Below are positions 9,161 to 19,135 of a DNA stretch of 64,000 nucleotides, in pieces (positions within the stretch are counted from its first letter, which is position 1; each line of letters begins with the position of its first letter). Source of the stretch: Cyanobacteria bacterium SZAS-4 (GTDB lineage Bacteria; Cyanobacteriota; Vampirovibrionia; Obscuribacterales; Obscuribacteraceae); NCBI GenBank assembly GCA_018266255.1, contig JAFEAT010000009.1:223231-287230 (forward strand), read 5' to 3'. The notes beneath the pieces were generated by a model. That model searched no databases and was not told the origin of the DNA. It saw nothing but the letters and a program-made list of their open reading frames with translations. Made by a program: the position numbers and the translations under genes.

Positions 9161-10447
9161 TTATTTGCCCATTGCGGCGAAGTAGACCGCGCAGGCGTGG
9201 TCGATGTACTCGCGTGAAAGACGTGGGTCTGTCTGCAAGAAGGCGCAGAGGTTGATGACCTGGTCCACAACGTCACGAGGATGGCAACAACGCATGTTGC
9301 GTCTGCCGCTTCGGTACTGTGACTCAATCAGGTAGTTCACTGCTTCTTCGTTGTACGGCACACCAGTGCGCTGACAATATTGCAGGAAGATCCATTTGAA
9401 TTCGTCTTCAGTTGGATTGGTGATGTTGATCTTGTACGGAATACGTCTCAAGAACGCCTCGTCTACAAGGTCTGATGGATTCAAGTTTGTGGAGAAAACC
9501 AACAACTGTTCAAACGGCACTTCCAGTTTTTTACCGGTGTGCAATGTCAAATAGTCGACCCGTTTTTCCAACGGTACAATCCATCTGTTCAAGAGTGATT
9601 TGTGGTCGATACGCTGTCTGCCAAAGTCGTCGATTAGCAGCAAGCCGCAATTGGACTTGAGCTGAATCGGTGCTTCGTACAGTTTCGTACCGTAGTCGAA
9701 CTGCAACTCGAGCATGTCGATTGTAAGTTCACCACCCACGACTACGCATGGTCGCTGAATTCGAACCCAGCGGTGGTCATAGTCTCTTGGATAGTTCGCA
9801 GCCGATACTTGTTCGTGGTTGTGCGAGTCGAAGATTCGCACGATCTGTCCGTCGATTTCAACGGCGTATGGAATGAAGATGTGACCTTTGAAACTTCGCA
9901 CGATACGTTCTGCGATCGAAGTCTTACCGTTGCCGGCTTCTCCGAACAAGAACATCCCGCGTCCGGAGTTGATCGCCGGACCAACCGAGTTGATCGTGCG
10001 GCGGTTGACCATGATGTCTGAGAAAGCAACTTCCAGGTCGCGCGGTGTAACTGATTCTCTGCGAATTGTCTGATACTTCAGCGAGTCGATGTAACGACTC
10101 CATGGCACTGGGCAAGCACCAACGTAAGAGTTGTGGTCGAAGTAAGTTCTTGCTCGGTCACGACCCTTTTCTGTCGGCGTGTATTCATAGTCTGCGAGAC
10201 CGCCTGAACTACGGACTTCAACCAACAGTTGCTTCTTCAAAACTTCCAGCACTTCTTCGATAATCTTGAAAGGCAACTGAGTACGAGCTGCAATTTCTCG
10301 ACCTAAGGCGAAGTTGACGAGGTAGATGTCCTTGAGAATCAACTCTTCAAGGAAGCCCTCTTTTAAACCCGTATCCTGGATGGTGGCTGGGTATGGAGGA
10401 ACGAATTCCTGCTGTTGCTGCGTACCGGTTTTAACCTGTTGAACCAT
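9161..10447 (-). CDS. AAA+ ATPase with N-terminal winged-helix-like region
   Basis: A 428-residue protein. Residues about 30-110 look like a winged helix (the LPFKIIEEVLEVLKKQ helix, then a wing-like region ending in YEYTPTEKGR). The AAA+ core has Walker A GEAGNGKTS (about 170), Walker B LLLIDDFGR (about 273), a sensor-1-like VFSTNLNP and an arginine-finger-like AFLRRIPYK, followed by an all-helical lid. Related stand-alone ATPases occur with pilus or secretion genes in several phyla, but its client is not shown here. It lies 93 bases downstream of the transglutaminase gene on the same strand and may be the last gene of that operon. Confidence 0.78.
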   Translation of the reverse strand: MVQQVKTGTQQQQEFVPPYPATIQDTGLKEGFLEELILKDIYLVNFALGREIAARTQLPFKIIEEVLEVLKKQLLVEVRSSGGLADYEYTPTEKGRDRARTYFDHNSYVGACPVPWSRYIDSLKYQTIRRESVTPRDLEVAFSDIMVNRRTINSVGPAINSGRGMFLFGEAGNGKTSIAERIVRSFKGHIFIPYAVEIDGQIVRIFDSHNHEQVSAANYPRDYDHRWVRIQRPCVVVGGELTIDMLELQFDYGTKLYEAPIQLKSNCGLLLIDDFGRQRIDHKSLLNRWIVPLEKRVDYLTLHTGKKLEVPFEQLLVFSTNLNPSDLVDEAFLRRIPYKINITNPTEDEFKWIFLQYCQRTGVPYNEEAVNYLIESQYRSGRRNMRCCHPRDVVDQVINLCAFLQTDPRLSREYIDHACAVYFAAMGK

Positions 10448-10540
10448 AATGCTTTCTCTCTTGTGGTTACTCGCGAAGTACTAGTCACTCCACTCTATCG
10501 CGTAGACCGCGTTATTACTAGCTTTATGCCCAATATTTGC

Positions 10541-13438
10541 TCAATTGTCATGGTGCTTTGTGCGAACTATCGTATGAATTTGTTCGCTCAGCTGCTTCAT
10601 TTGACCCGCTCTCATCTCGGCCGCGTCGTCGCAACCGAACCGATCGGCAATGTATAGCTCCATGAAGTGCTTGCAGAGTGGCTCCAGGTCAGGATGTATT
10701 TTGACGGCGGGATCATAGTGCTCATCGTCGTTGAAGCGTGCCATCAGATCTTCGGGAGTATCGGTTGGCAACCGATGAATCTTTACACGGGCAAGATCAT
10801 CGACAACTTTGAGATATAAAAGCGTTGACGGCTTAGGCTTTTCAAGACTCTTGCTTTTCTTCGCGGCTCTCGCTTGTTGAACAGCGATTCGAACTGCCTG
10901 GAACAACAACATGACAGCTGGAACAACGATGATGAGCAGGATCAACTCATGCCAATCAACCGGCTTTTCAGGCACCTTTGGCGGCTCTGGAGGCTGAGGC
11001 TTCTGCCCGTCTTTGCTCACTCCAGAATTATCAGTCGCTCCCGTTTCACTGCCTGACTTGCCATCTTTAGTTGGCTTGCCACCGGCACCAGTTTTCGTGC
11101 CGGTGCCTGTGCTAGTTCCAGTCCCGCTAGTCCCACCTTTGCCATCACCAGTTGCAGAGGTATCAGCTTTCTTCTCTGCTGGAGTCGAAATCGGCGGCAA
11201 CGGAGCTGGCGCCGGTGTCGAATTGGCAAACCGATCTTGCAACGCATCCATGCCCTTCTTGATATTGCCCATGAGGGAATTGTCTTCAGGCGTCGGCTTA
11301 GGCAGAAGTCCTGTCGGTGTGGAATCGAACGGAACCCAGTCGTAACCTGGTATGTAGACTTCTCCCCAGGCATGACCGTGCATATTTTTGATTTCATGCA
11401 TGCCAGTGCCAGGGTTGAAATCACCCGGTCCGAAGCCACCGATCGATCTAGCCGGCAATCCTACCGAACGACACATGACGATAAAAGCGGTTGTAAAAGG
11501 TCCACAAGCGCCTTCCTTGGTTCTAAATAAGAAGTGATATGCAATCTCCTCTCTATTATCTTCATCAGACAAATCAGAGGAATACTTGTAATTGCGTCTC
11601 AAAAAATTGCAAATGCGCTCGGCCTTAGTGAACCAGTTTCCGTCAGTTCCAGCCACTGACTTAGCCAGTTTCGCGATGTCTGGATTGAGATCGGCAGGCA
11701 ACTGCAAATAATTGTCGAACTCTTTTTTGATGCTGTCGACGTTCTTGGAATCGAAAGGAGCTTTTCGCATTTCATCGAGATCGTAGTCTGGCACTTGCGA
11801 TGTAACGCGATAGTGCGTACCTGCTTTGATTGGATCTTTGGTGCGCATCGCTCCAAATTGATCGACAAAAACTGGATCTTTTGGATAACTCAATTGCTGC
11901 GGAATCGATGCAACCGGAATTAAGTGTCCGATGTTTGCTTCCACTTGAATTTCTTGAGTCAACTGTGACGAGTGCATTCCAGGCTCGACAAACAGCGATG
12001 GAACACCAGCCAGTTCCTGATATGCGCCTTTGTGTTTCGAGCACTTCGACACCTTGCCGAGGCTGCTGATTGTCCATTCATGACCATCATACTTATCAAA
12101 ACAAACCCGTCTGAAGTATGTGTCGCGACTGCTCATAACACGCATGATTAGCTCTTCATCGTGTTCAGCCGAGACCCTATTGCGGAAGACCATAGATCTG
12201 TCTTCTTCTTCTGGTGTCTTTTCATCAGGGTCACGCTTGGGTTCAGCCGGCTTGCTAGAGGCTGTTGCTTCGCCGGCCTTTCCGCCTTTACCTTTCACTC
12301 CTTGAGCGCCTTTGCCACCCTTGGCGCCACCAGGTTTGCCTTGGCCACCCTGCCCTTCGCCAGGACCAGCCTCACCTGTGCCGGCACCAGGCACACTGAT
12401 TCCGCCTGCTCCCAACCCGTCAGCGCCGCCTGGCACGAGGTCAGTACCACCCGGTCCAGATGTTCCATTTCCAGGTCCAGAACCCCTGCCTCCGCGACCA
12501 TTGCCACCAGGGCCGGTGCGCTGACCGGTCGAACCGCCAGTGCCACCCATGCTGGCTGGAAGTCCGCCAAATCCAGGCACAGTGCCAAGTGTGCCCAAAC
12601 CATTCGGTGATTTCACCCATGTAAGATGGAGAGGTTCACCGTTTTCAGCGCGTCTGATGTTGTTCAGAATCAGGTCGAAAAGTGAATCGACTCGCGGCAA
12701 TGACAGAAAAATGAATATGCTTAAAACAGGCAAAATCGCCAGCGACAAAAATGCGTTTCCAACCGATACCTTCTTTTTGACTGCAGCTTCCCGCAGCTCG
12801 ATGCTCTCGGCCCGCTCTGATGATGTGCCTACAGCGCCTGCGTTCTGCGTGCGCGAAACTGCTTCGTAGTAAAGCAAGCTTGCGGCCAGCCCGATATAAC
12901 CGAGAGTGATATAAGCGAAAAGCGCATCACGAGCCAGCACCGCCGTACACGAGAAAAGTCCCAAACCAATCAATGCAGATACATTGACATCCGATCTGGC
13001 TCGCAAATCGAACGTATGCAGTGCCTGTAAGCCGGTTAGCACATGAATAAACGGCACTAGCGCTTGCACTTTTCCAGATGAATATTGAACGAAAATCTCT
13101 TCGAAAAAATTGCCCAGAACGATCAAGAGTCCGGCTGAAGTGATGAAAGTCAACCAGAATGTCTTCTGATGCCGAAATTGATAGCTGACGTAACTGCCAG
13201 TAAGAGCGCCCCAGAGGTAAAAGAAAATCAGCATCGATGAGCTGTTCACATACAAACATGCAGTGATGATGCACAACACTGCAATGCCACAAGCGACTAT
13301 GCGCAACCCAATCGAATCTTCGGGTGGCTCGATTTTCGCTTCCTTGGCAGCTTTTGGCGCCTTGGGAGGCTTTGCCGCTTTCGGCTCCTTAGGCTCTTTA
13401 GACGGAAGTGGCAGCGTTGGAAGTGATGGCATCTTCAT
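10541..13438 (-). CDS. Membrane transglutaminase-like protein (TgpA/DUF3488 type) with Gly-rich linker
   Basis: A 965-residue protein. A charged, Lys/Pro-rich N-terminal tail is followed by about seven membrane helices (residues 45-260). A strongly Gly-rich, collagen-like stretch follows (about 290-390). The soluble transglutaminase core has Cys near 645 (EGACGPF), His near 688 (HGHAWGEV) and Asp near 704 (PFDSTPTG), which is the intact cysteine-protease-like triad. A Ser/Thr/Gly/Lys-rich linker leads to one more helix near 835 and a DUF4129-like tail. TgpA-type proteins act on the periplasmic side. The start overlaps the stop of the DUF58 gene by ATGA, indicating translational coupling. Confidence 0.88.
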   Translation of the reverse strand: MKMPSLPTLPLPSKEPKEPKAAKPPKAPKAAKEAKIEPPEDSIGLRIVACGIAVLCIITACLYVNSSSMLIFFYLWGALTGSYVSYQFRHQKTFWLTFITSAGLLIVLGNFFEEIFVQYSSGKVQALVPFIHVLTGLQALHTFDLRARSDVNVSALIGLGLFSCTAVLARDALFAYITLGYIGLAASLLYYEAVSRTQNAGAVGTSSERAESIELREAAVKKKVSVGNAFLSLAILPVLSIFIFLSLPRVDSLFDLILNNIRRAENGEPLHLTWVKSPNGLGTLGTVPGFGGLPASMGGTGGSTGQRTGPGGNGRGGRGSGPGNGTSGPGGTDLVPGGADGLGAGGISVPGAGTGEAGPGEGQGGQGKPGGAKGGKGAQGVKGKGGKAGEATASSKPAEPKRDPDEKTPEEEDRSMVFRNRVSAEHDEELIMRVMSSRDTYFRRVCFDKYDGHEWTISSLGKVSKCSKHKGAYQELAGVPSLFVEPGMHSSQLTQEIQVEANIGHLIPVASIPQQLSYPKDPVFVDQFGAMRTKDPIKAGTHYRVTSQVPDYDLDEMRKAPFDSKNVDSIKKEFDNYLQLPADLNPDIAKLAKSVAGTDGNWFTKAERICNFLRRNYKYSSDLSDEDNREEIAYHFLFRTKEGACGPFTTAFIVMCRSVGLPARSIGGFGPGDFNPGTGMHEIKNMHGHAWGEVYIPGYDWVPFDSTPTGLLPKPTPEDNSLMGNIKKGMDALQDRFANSTPAPAPLPPISTPAEKKADTSATGDGKGGTSGTGTSTGTGTKTGAGGKPTKDGKSGSETGATDNSGVSKDGQKPQPPEPPKVPEKPVDWHELILLIIVVPAVMLLFQAVRIAVQQARAAKKSKSLEKPKPSTLLYLKVVDDLARVKIHRLPTDTPEDLMARFNDDEHYDPAVKIHPDLEPLCKHFMELYIADRFGCDDAAEMRAGQMKQLSEQIHTIVRTKHHDN

Positions 13439-14862
13439 AAGCGAACAACTTCCTCTAACTGCTCGATCACGGTTATAACACGTCCGGTCGATTTACCGGA
13501 TCCGCGTCGGTTGACGATACCTCCTTCGTGAACCGGCATGTGCGCTTCTTTGATGCTCTGCGCCTCTTGCGCAAGCGCCGCTTCCCAGGTTCGAGGAATA
13601 ACAGCCAGGTCTACTGTTTCAATGATCAAGTTGGAATCAGGTGTTTCATTGGCGGTCGGACGAATCGTCAAAAGCGCTGCATGGGTACTTTCGCCCAAAC
13701 TGGTCGACTGCGTCGCCGAGGCCTTGCCTTGCTTGAGCGGCTCAACACGAGCGAGCAGGTGACCAGCGCGATTTAGCCCCGCAGGCAAGTTCGGCATATC
13801 TTTCATAAAGTAGGGCAGATACTTATTCTCGCCATCGAGCGTTGGCACAACCAGCAGGTCGGGTGCACCACCAAGCTTGAAACCAAGATTCATCAAAGAG
13901 TGGACGATCGAGACTGCCAGCTCGAACTGTTCGCGATTCACCCAGTTGGCGCGCAAATTCAAAAGAATATCGTAGCCCGGCAAACCTTCAGCCTCGAACT
14001 CGCGCACCAGCAGCCGACCTACTCGAGCGCTCGAGGCCCAGTGAACCAGACGAGGGCTATCACCGTGCACGAACTCTCGCACACCGCGCACCGAAGACGA
14101 CACCACGTTGGTCGACTTGCGACTGGCGATCAGGCCCATCGGCGAATCAGTTGCAGAACGGATCTTATATAAAAAGTTTCCTTCGATTTGCACCATCTTT
14201 GGATAAACGACTATTGTCGGTCTGTCATCTTCTTCAGATTCAGTGCGCAGTTCGAAAGTACGCGACCACCATGCTAACCCCAGCGGAAAGCATGAGTAAA
14301 TCTCGATGCCATGCAGTTTGTAGACACCGCGTCGCAAAGGCGAAGTTGCGGCAAACACCCATGATTCGACGCCAACGTGCTCGACGAGCATCGGTTTCAA
14401 GACACTACTTTTACCGTTGTTGGCGACTAAGTTCGCCCGGACGAGCAGCCATTTAATTGGGAAGAACAATGAAAACAGCTTGTTGTGAGCGCGTCTTTCA
14501 AGAGTGATTTTGAGAAGAACGCTGTCACCGGCCATTGAATTTGTGGGCAGAGAACAAAGCGTCTTTACGTCCATAACCTGAAGCAACGGCATCGTCAAAC
14601 CGAGAACAATGGCGGAGATAACTCCAGCTGCAATCAAGTAGAACCACTGATTAGTCGTTTCGCCGGCGAACAAATAAAGCAACGGCACAAGCAACGCTGC
14701 GATGAAAATTCGTTGTTCTAGATAAAGAGCGATCTTAGTATTTGGACTATCTCGAAACCCAATGCGAAGGGCTTTCAAGCCCCATTCCTCGCCCTCGGGA
14801 GTGGCAACAAATTTAGACCGGAACTGGTACTTGCTCCAGAACCCTTTCAATAAGGTCTGCAT
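13435..14862 (-). CDS. DUF58 (von Willebrand A-like) membrane-associated protein
   Basis: A 475-residue protein with two hydrophobic segments near residues 50-90 and the DUF58 signature around residues 260-295: RGVREFVHGDSPRLVHWASS, followed by LVREFEAEG. DUF58 proteins pair with MoxR ATPases, probably as VWA-like partners in assembling or maturing envelope proteins. It overlaps moxR upstream by 50 bases and the transglutaminase downstream by 4, so the three form one operon. The C-terminal 60 residues are polar and unassigned. Confidence 0.9.
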   Translation of the reverse strand: MQTLLKGFWSKYQFRSKFVATPEGEEWGLKALRIGFRDSPNTKIALYLEQRIFIAALLVPLLYLFAGETTNQWFYLIAAGVISAIVLGLTMPLLQVMDVKTLCSLPTNSMAGDSVLLKITLERRAHNKLFSLFFPIKWLLVRANLVANNGKSSVLKPMLVEHVGVESWVFAATSPLRRGVYKLHGIEIYSCFPLGLAWWSRTFELRTESEEDDRPTIVVYPKMVQIEGNFLYKIRSATDSPMGLIASRKSTNVVSSSVRGVREFVHGDSPRLVHWASSARVGRLLVREFEAEGLPGYDILLNLRANWVNREQFELAVSIVHSLMNLGFKLGGAPDLLVVPTLDGENKYLPYFMKDMPNLPAGLNRAGHLLARVEPLKQGKASATQSTSLGESTHAALLTIRPTANETPDSNLIIETVDLAVIPRTWEAALAQEAQSIKEAHMPVHEGGIVNRRGSGKSTGRVITVIEQLEEVVRL

Positions 14863-15850
14863 GACTTACCCGATTATCTCTCACTTTAGGAATGACTCTG
14901 TGCCCAAGTACGAATGGACTGAGAGCCTTGACGTCTTCGGGTCGAACGAAATTTCTTCCGTCCAAAAACGCGACCGCTTGCGCAGCACGCATCAGCAACT
15001 GACTGCCTCGGGGGCTCACTCCAAGTACGATTTGTGGATGCTTTCTCGTTGAACTGACAATGTTGACGATGTAGCGCTTGATTGAAGGCTCAACGAAAAT
15101 GTTGTGCACAGCCGCTCGACACTCCACGACTTCAGCTTCTGAAAGTACGGGCTTGACATTGAAAGCGTTTACATCCAGGGTCTTGTCCAAGATTTCAACT
15201 TCCTGTTCGAACTTCGGATAACCCAGAGACAACGAAAGCATAAATCGGTCCAGCTGCGCTTCTGGCAAGGGGAACGTACCGTGATATTCAATCGGGTTTT
15301 CTGTCGCAATTACGAAAAACAAGTCTGGCAACTTACGAGTAGCACCGTCTGTGGTGACCTGATTTTCTTCCATAGCTTCGAGCAAACTTGACTGAGTACG
15401 GGGTGTAGCTCTGTTGATTTCGTCTGCCAGCAAGATGTTGGTAAAAATCGGACCGGGAATAAATTTGAACGTGCCTTCTTTCTGCTCGAAGATACTGACG
15501 CCGCAGACGTCTGACGGCAGCAAGTCGGGCGTACACTGAACGCGTTTGAACGTAGCAGTGACTGACATAGCCAGCGTCTTCGCCATCAAAGTTTTACCTA
15601 CGCCAGGAACGTCTTCAATCAAAACGTGACCACCTGACAGAAAGGCGATAACCGCCAGTCTCACAGCCTGCTGTTGACCGACCAAAACGCTGTTGATGTT
15701 GTTAAGAAGTGCCTGAGCTTTGCCGCTAAGTTCGGCTAGTCTCGCTGGAGAGATTGTCTCTCCTTGCGCTGTTGGTGCCGCAGTAGGTTGCTCCAGACCG
15801 TCGTCGTCTAACTCCGCCGAGTTCTCGGCTTTGGTCTCTGCTTGCGTCAC
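14813..15850 (-). CDS. MoxR-family AAA+ ATPase
   Basis: A 345-residue cytoplasmic ATPase. Walker A is DVPGVGKTLMAKTLA (about 80-95), Walker B is ILLADEINRA with the TPRTQSSLLEAMEE signature of MoxR (about 140-165), and sensor-1 is VIATENPIEYHGTFPLPEAQ. MoxR proteins act as chaperone-like partners of DUF58/VWA proteins. The start is GTG at 15850, preceded by AAGGAG at a good distance. About 40 residues of acidic N-terminal tail precede the core. It is first in the MoxR-DUF58-transglutaminase operon. Confidence 0.93.
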   Translation of the reverse strand: MTQAETKAENSAELDDDGLEQPTAAPTAQGETISPARLAELSGKAQALLNNINSVLVGQQQAVRLAVIAFLSGGHVLIEDVPGVGKTLMAKTLAMSVTATFKRVQCTPDLLPSDVCGVSIFEQKEGTFKFIPGPIFTNILLADEINRATPRTQSSLLEAMEENQVTTDGATRKLPDLFFVIATENPIEYHGTFPLPEAQLDRFMLSLSLGYPKFEQEVEILDKTLDVNAFNVKPVLSEAEVVECRAAVHNIFVEPSIKRYIVNIVSSTRKHPQIVLGVSPRGSQLLMRAAQAVAFLDGRNFVRPEDVKALSPFVLGHRVIPKVRDNRVSHADLIERVLEQVPVPV

Positions 15851-16196
15851 TTTTACTCCTTATGCAGACCCGTTGACCCCAGGTAATCGATGCAGCAGGC
15901 TGCCCGATTTATCAGACTCACTCGAAGTGGCGTCCGAAAGGGGCGACACGACCGTTATGCCCGGCAAATTTATTTTCTAGACATTCGCCAGTGTGAATAG
16001 TACCCCGCCAGACGTGGTTGTAGGTGAGCAGACGGCTGCCATTAGCTGAAATTCTGAAAGTATTTCTCGTGACCATGCGGCACTAGCCAGGTGATTGTTT
16101 GTTTCAAGCAGCTTGCTGCATCGACTGAACATAGGATAAACTAGCTTCCCTGTTGGATTTCACAGCGAAATCGTCTCAATTTTCGAGGTTTATGTC
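15851..16196. other. Divergent intergenic region upstream of moxR and glyQ
   Basis: No gene was found. It must hold the promoters of the leftward moxR operon and of rightward glyQ, but no convincing -35/-10 pair stands out. GCAGCTTGCTGC near 16110 is a small palindrome-like hairpin. A GAGG at 16185-16188 is the glyQ ribosome binding site. Confidence 0.4.
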
Positions 16197-17177
16197 ATGC
16201 AAGAAGCAGTGCGCTTGCGAGAGGAGGACGCCATTACTAACAAAGGTCTTTCCTTTCAACAAGTCATTCAGAAGTTGAATGAGTTCTGGGGCGACCGCGG
16301 CTGCGCCGTAATGCAGGCGTTCGACCTGGAGAAAGGCGCTTCCACCATGAGCCCTGGCACGTTCTTGCGTGTTCTCGGTCCAGAACCGTGGAACATGGCC
16401 TGCGCTGATGCCTGCCGACGCCCAACTGACGGGCGATACGGAGAAAATCCGAACCGCCTTCAACACTACTTTCAGTATCAAGTGATTCTCAAGCCATCGC
16501 CAGATGACGTTCAGGATGTTTACCTGGACAGCCTACGCGCACTCGGCATCAACCCGCTCAAGCATGACATCCGTTTCGTCGAAGACAACTGGGCATCTCC
16601 GACATTGGGCGCCTGGGGCGTCGGCTGGGAAGTCTGGCTCGACGGTCTCGAGGTCACCCAGTTCACTTACTTTCAACAAGCTGGCGGCTTAGAAGTGAAA
16701 CCGGTGGCAGCAGAAATTACATATGGATTGGAAAGATTGTCGATGTACCTGCAAAACGTCGACAACGTTTACGACTTGCAGTGGAACGACCGCGTCAAGT
16801 ACGGCGAGCTTTATCACCACAATGAAGTCGAACAGTCTAAGTACAACTTCGAAGAAAGCAATCCCGATCTGCTCAAACAGCTCTTCAGCTTGCACCAGGC
16901 CGAAGCTCAGCGACTGATCGACAAGAAATTGATTATGCCTGGCTACGAGCAGATCTTGAAGTGCTCGCACTATTTCAACTTGCTTGATGCGCGTGGCGTT
17001 TTGGGAAGAGACGAACGCATGGCTAACATCATCAAAATCAGTAAACTCTCGGAAAAAATCGCCCGAGGCTATCTGCAACAACGTATCGAAATGGGATTTC
17101 CGTTGCTCGAAGAATCGCAAAAAGAAGAGGCGATAAAAGTCTATCGAGAAAAATATTTTTCGCCGGAAGAAAAGTAA
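16197..17177 (+). CDS. glyQ: Glycyl-tRNA synthetase alpha subunit
   Basis: A 326-residue catalytic subunit of the bacterial alpha2-beta2 GlyRS, which charges tRNA-Gly. The family blocks are complete: [61 protein letters not shown], and [13 protein letters not shown]. It has about 18 extra residues before the usual start ([14 protein letters not shown]). The ATG at 16197 has GAGG 8 bases upstream. The beta-subunit gene glyS, often adjacent, does not follow; the next gene is unrelated, so glyS must be elsewhere. Confidence 0.96.
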   Translation: MQEAVRLREEDAITNKGLSFQQVIQKLNEFWGDRGCAVMQAFDLEKGASTMSPGTFLRVLGPEPWNMACADACRRPTDGRYGENPNRLQHYFQYQVILKPSPDDVQDVYLDSLRALGINPLKHDIRFVEDNWASPTLGAWGVGWEVWLDGLEVTQFTYFQQAGGLEVKPVAAEITYGLERLSMYLQNVDNVYDLQWNDRVKYGELYHHNEVEQSKYNFEESNPDLLKQLFSLHQAEAQRLIDKKLIMPGYEQILKCSHYFNLLDARGVLGRDERMANIIKISKLSEKIARGYLQQRIEMGFPLLEESQKEEAIKVYREKYFSPEEK

Positions 17178-17446
17178 GAGCAATCGATTCAAGCTTTTAA
17201 CGGCTCACGCTCGCTACTTCACGCCCACTTCACGCTGGGTGGAGAACGGCTAATGGAGCGTGTTTCCAGTGACACTTTCTTGCGCATGAGCTTTCAAATA
17301 GCAAAAAAAGTCTAGCATTCTACCAGGTAAAAACCAGGAGTATATCCCGCTTGGACACCTTGTTTCGATTTGTCAATACTGTTTATTGGTGAGCACTTTG
17401 GGTATAAAGAAGATGAGGGAAGTTGTAAACCGGTAAGGAATCTTTG

Positions 17447-19009
17447 ATGCCAAAAGACGTTCGAAATGATTCGATTCGGCCAATGCGAAAGTTTGCCGGA
17501 TTGTTGGCCTTATCTACACTATTAACAGCATCATTCGGACCCAAGGCCGAATCACTCGGAATGCTTACCCCGCATGTCTTTCGACCGGTGACTACGCGAA
17601 CGATTCCGTATCGCCGAGTGCCGAGCAGAACTCCAAGTGGACGAAATTTACCAGCTCCGACCCGCTCAACTTACCAGGCACCACGCAACGCAACAAAAGC
17701 AACTGCAAAAGCGAAAGCACTTGCAGCCAAGAAGAAAGTGGTGGCAAAACCAGTTTCTAGAGCGATTCAACCGCAGCGATTCACCGATGAAATGGCATCC
17801 GAAACCCTGGCTCCAGGCGTTATTCACCGCTTCTTCCGTGGACCGCTTTCAATCCACCTGCTCGACATCGATATGAAAACTGCACCAGTAAAAGTGCAAC
17901 CAACACTAGCTGGTGATTCGTTCGATCGATTGAAAGATGTGGCTGCACATGCCCGCGAGAACAACGCGCTTGCTGCCATCAACGCCAATTATTTCAAAAG
18001 CAACGGCACACCACTCGGCACTTTGATCATCAACGGCGAGTGGATTGCAGGACCGCTCTACGACCGAGTTTCGATGGGCATCACCGATCAGGGAACCGTC
18101 AAAATCGATCGAGTCAGCTTGAGAGGAACGCTCAGCACTGACAATCCAGAAGTGCCATCGCTGTTTTGCAACACTATCAATCAGCCCAGACGACATGGTT
18201 CTCGCCTCGTCGTTTACACACGCCGCTGGGGAAGCTTCGTGCGCATGGCTTACGAGGGAACCCTCGTCGCGGTCAACGCACAAGGCGAAGTTCAAGACAA
18301 GAGCGTGAAAGATATGGGCATCCCATATGGTGGCTACGTATTGAGCGACTCGAAGACAGGCGAGATTTCAAAACTGAACGTCGGTGACAAAGTAGATCTC
18401 TCCTGGCACACCGGTCCAAGCGACTGGCACGATGTTGTGCAAGCAGTCAGTGGTGGACCGATGTTGATCAAGGACGGTCAAGTCTACCTCGACCTGAAAG
18501 GAGAAAATTTCCGCAAAAGTTGGACCGGAGCTCAAATTCACGCTCGCACCGCCGCCGGTGTCACAGCTGACAACCATCTATTGCTAGCAACCATCGAAGG
18601 TCCGCATACACTCTGGGATGTTGCCAAATTCCTTCGTAAGCTGGGCGCGGTCAACGCCATGAATTTAGATGGTGGCGGCTCGACCACGATGGTTGTGCAC
18701 GGCAATACCGTAACGCGAAACGCCAACGCGCATCAAAGGCACGTCGCCAGTTCCATCGCTGTTATCGACATGCGCACCGCGATGCAAAATGCTAACAACA
18801 ACCGCTTTCCTGAAGAAACCGCCGATTCGACCGACGCTGCACTTTCAAAAGATGCGGGCGGCGAATTTCCAGTGCAGAAACCTACATCGGTCGAGACACC
18901 TGTTGTGGCTCAACCGGAAGCACCTGAAGCGCCGGAAGATTTGATGCAATCACCGACACAAGAGCCCATCAAACCACCGAAGAAGCACCTGTTTGGTCTG
19001 TTTCGTTAA
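17447..19009 (+). CDS. Exported phosphodiester glycosidase (NAGPA/DUF2233 family)
   Basis: A 520-residue protein. A hydrophobic segment at about 15-32 looks like a signal peptide. A basic Ala/Lys/Pro-rich linker follows (to about 110). The NAGPA domain (about 130-440) has AAINANYFKSNGTPLGTLI, the SGGPMLIKDG region and the signature NAMNLDGGGSTTMVVHG. Such enzymes remove N-acetylglucosamine or related sugars from phosphodiesters and are often cell-wall or capsule linked. A Pro/Glu-rich tail follows. ATG 17447 with AAGGA 8 bases upstream is preferred to the TTG one codon before. Confidence 0.85.
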   Translation: MPKDVRNDSIRPMRKFAGLLALSTLLTASFGPKAESLGMLTPHVFRPVTTRTIPYRRVPSRTPSGRNLPAPTRSTYQAPRNATKATAKAKALAAKKKVVAKPVSRAIQPQRFTDEMASETLAPGVIHRFFRGPLSIHLLDIDMKTAPVKVQPTLAGDSFDRLKDVAAHARENNALAAINANYFKSNGTPLGTLIINGEWIAGPLYDRVSMGITDQGTVKIDRVSLRGTLSTDNPEVPSLFCNTINQPRRHGSRLVVYTRRWGSFVRMAYEGTLVAVNAQGEVQDKSVKDMGIPYGGYVLSDSKTGEISKLNVGDKVDLSWHTGPSDWHDVVQAVSGGPMLIKDGQVYLDLKGENFRKSWTGAQIHARTAAGVTADNHLLLATIEGPHTLWDVAKFLRKLGAVNAMNLDGGGSTTMVVHGNTVTRNANAHQRHVASSIAVIDMRTAMQNANNNRFPEETADSTDAALSKDAGGEFPVQKPTSVETPVVAQPEAPEAPEDLMQSPTQEPIKPPKKHLFGLFR

Positions 19010-19135
19010 AATCTTGACTGATTTAGTTGGTCTATTTCGTTAAGAGCTAGCACTTGTCTGCTCGATCTAGTCGTTTTTCAACGCGTTCTGTAATAGAATT
19101 GCGGGGTCTTACTATCCCGATGTAATTAAAGAAAA

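Noticed and set aside
11017..12610. Several long frames on both strands within the transglutaminase gene
   Set aside because: They arise from Gly/Pro codon bias in the linker and core. The transglutaminase frame has the catalytic triad and operon coupling.
17178..17446. Possible riboswitch or small RNA before the glycosidase gene
   Set aside because: Direct ACCAGG repeats and a TATAAA are present, but no convincing fold or known aptamer pattern was seen.
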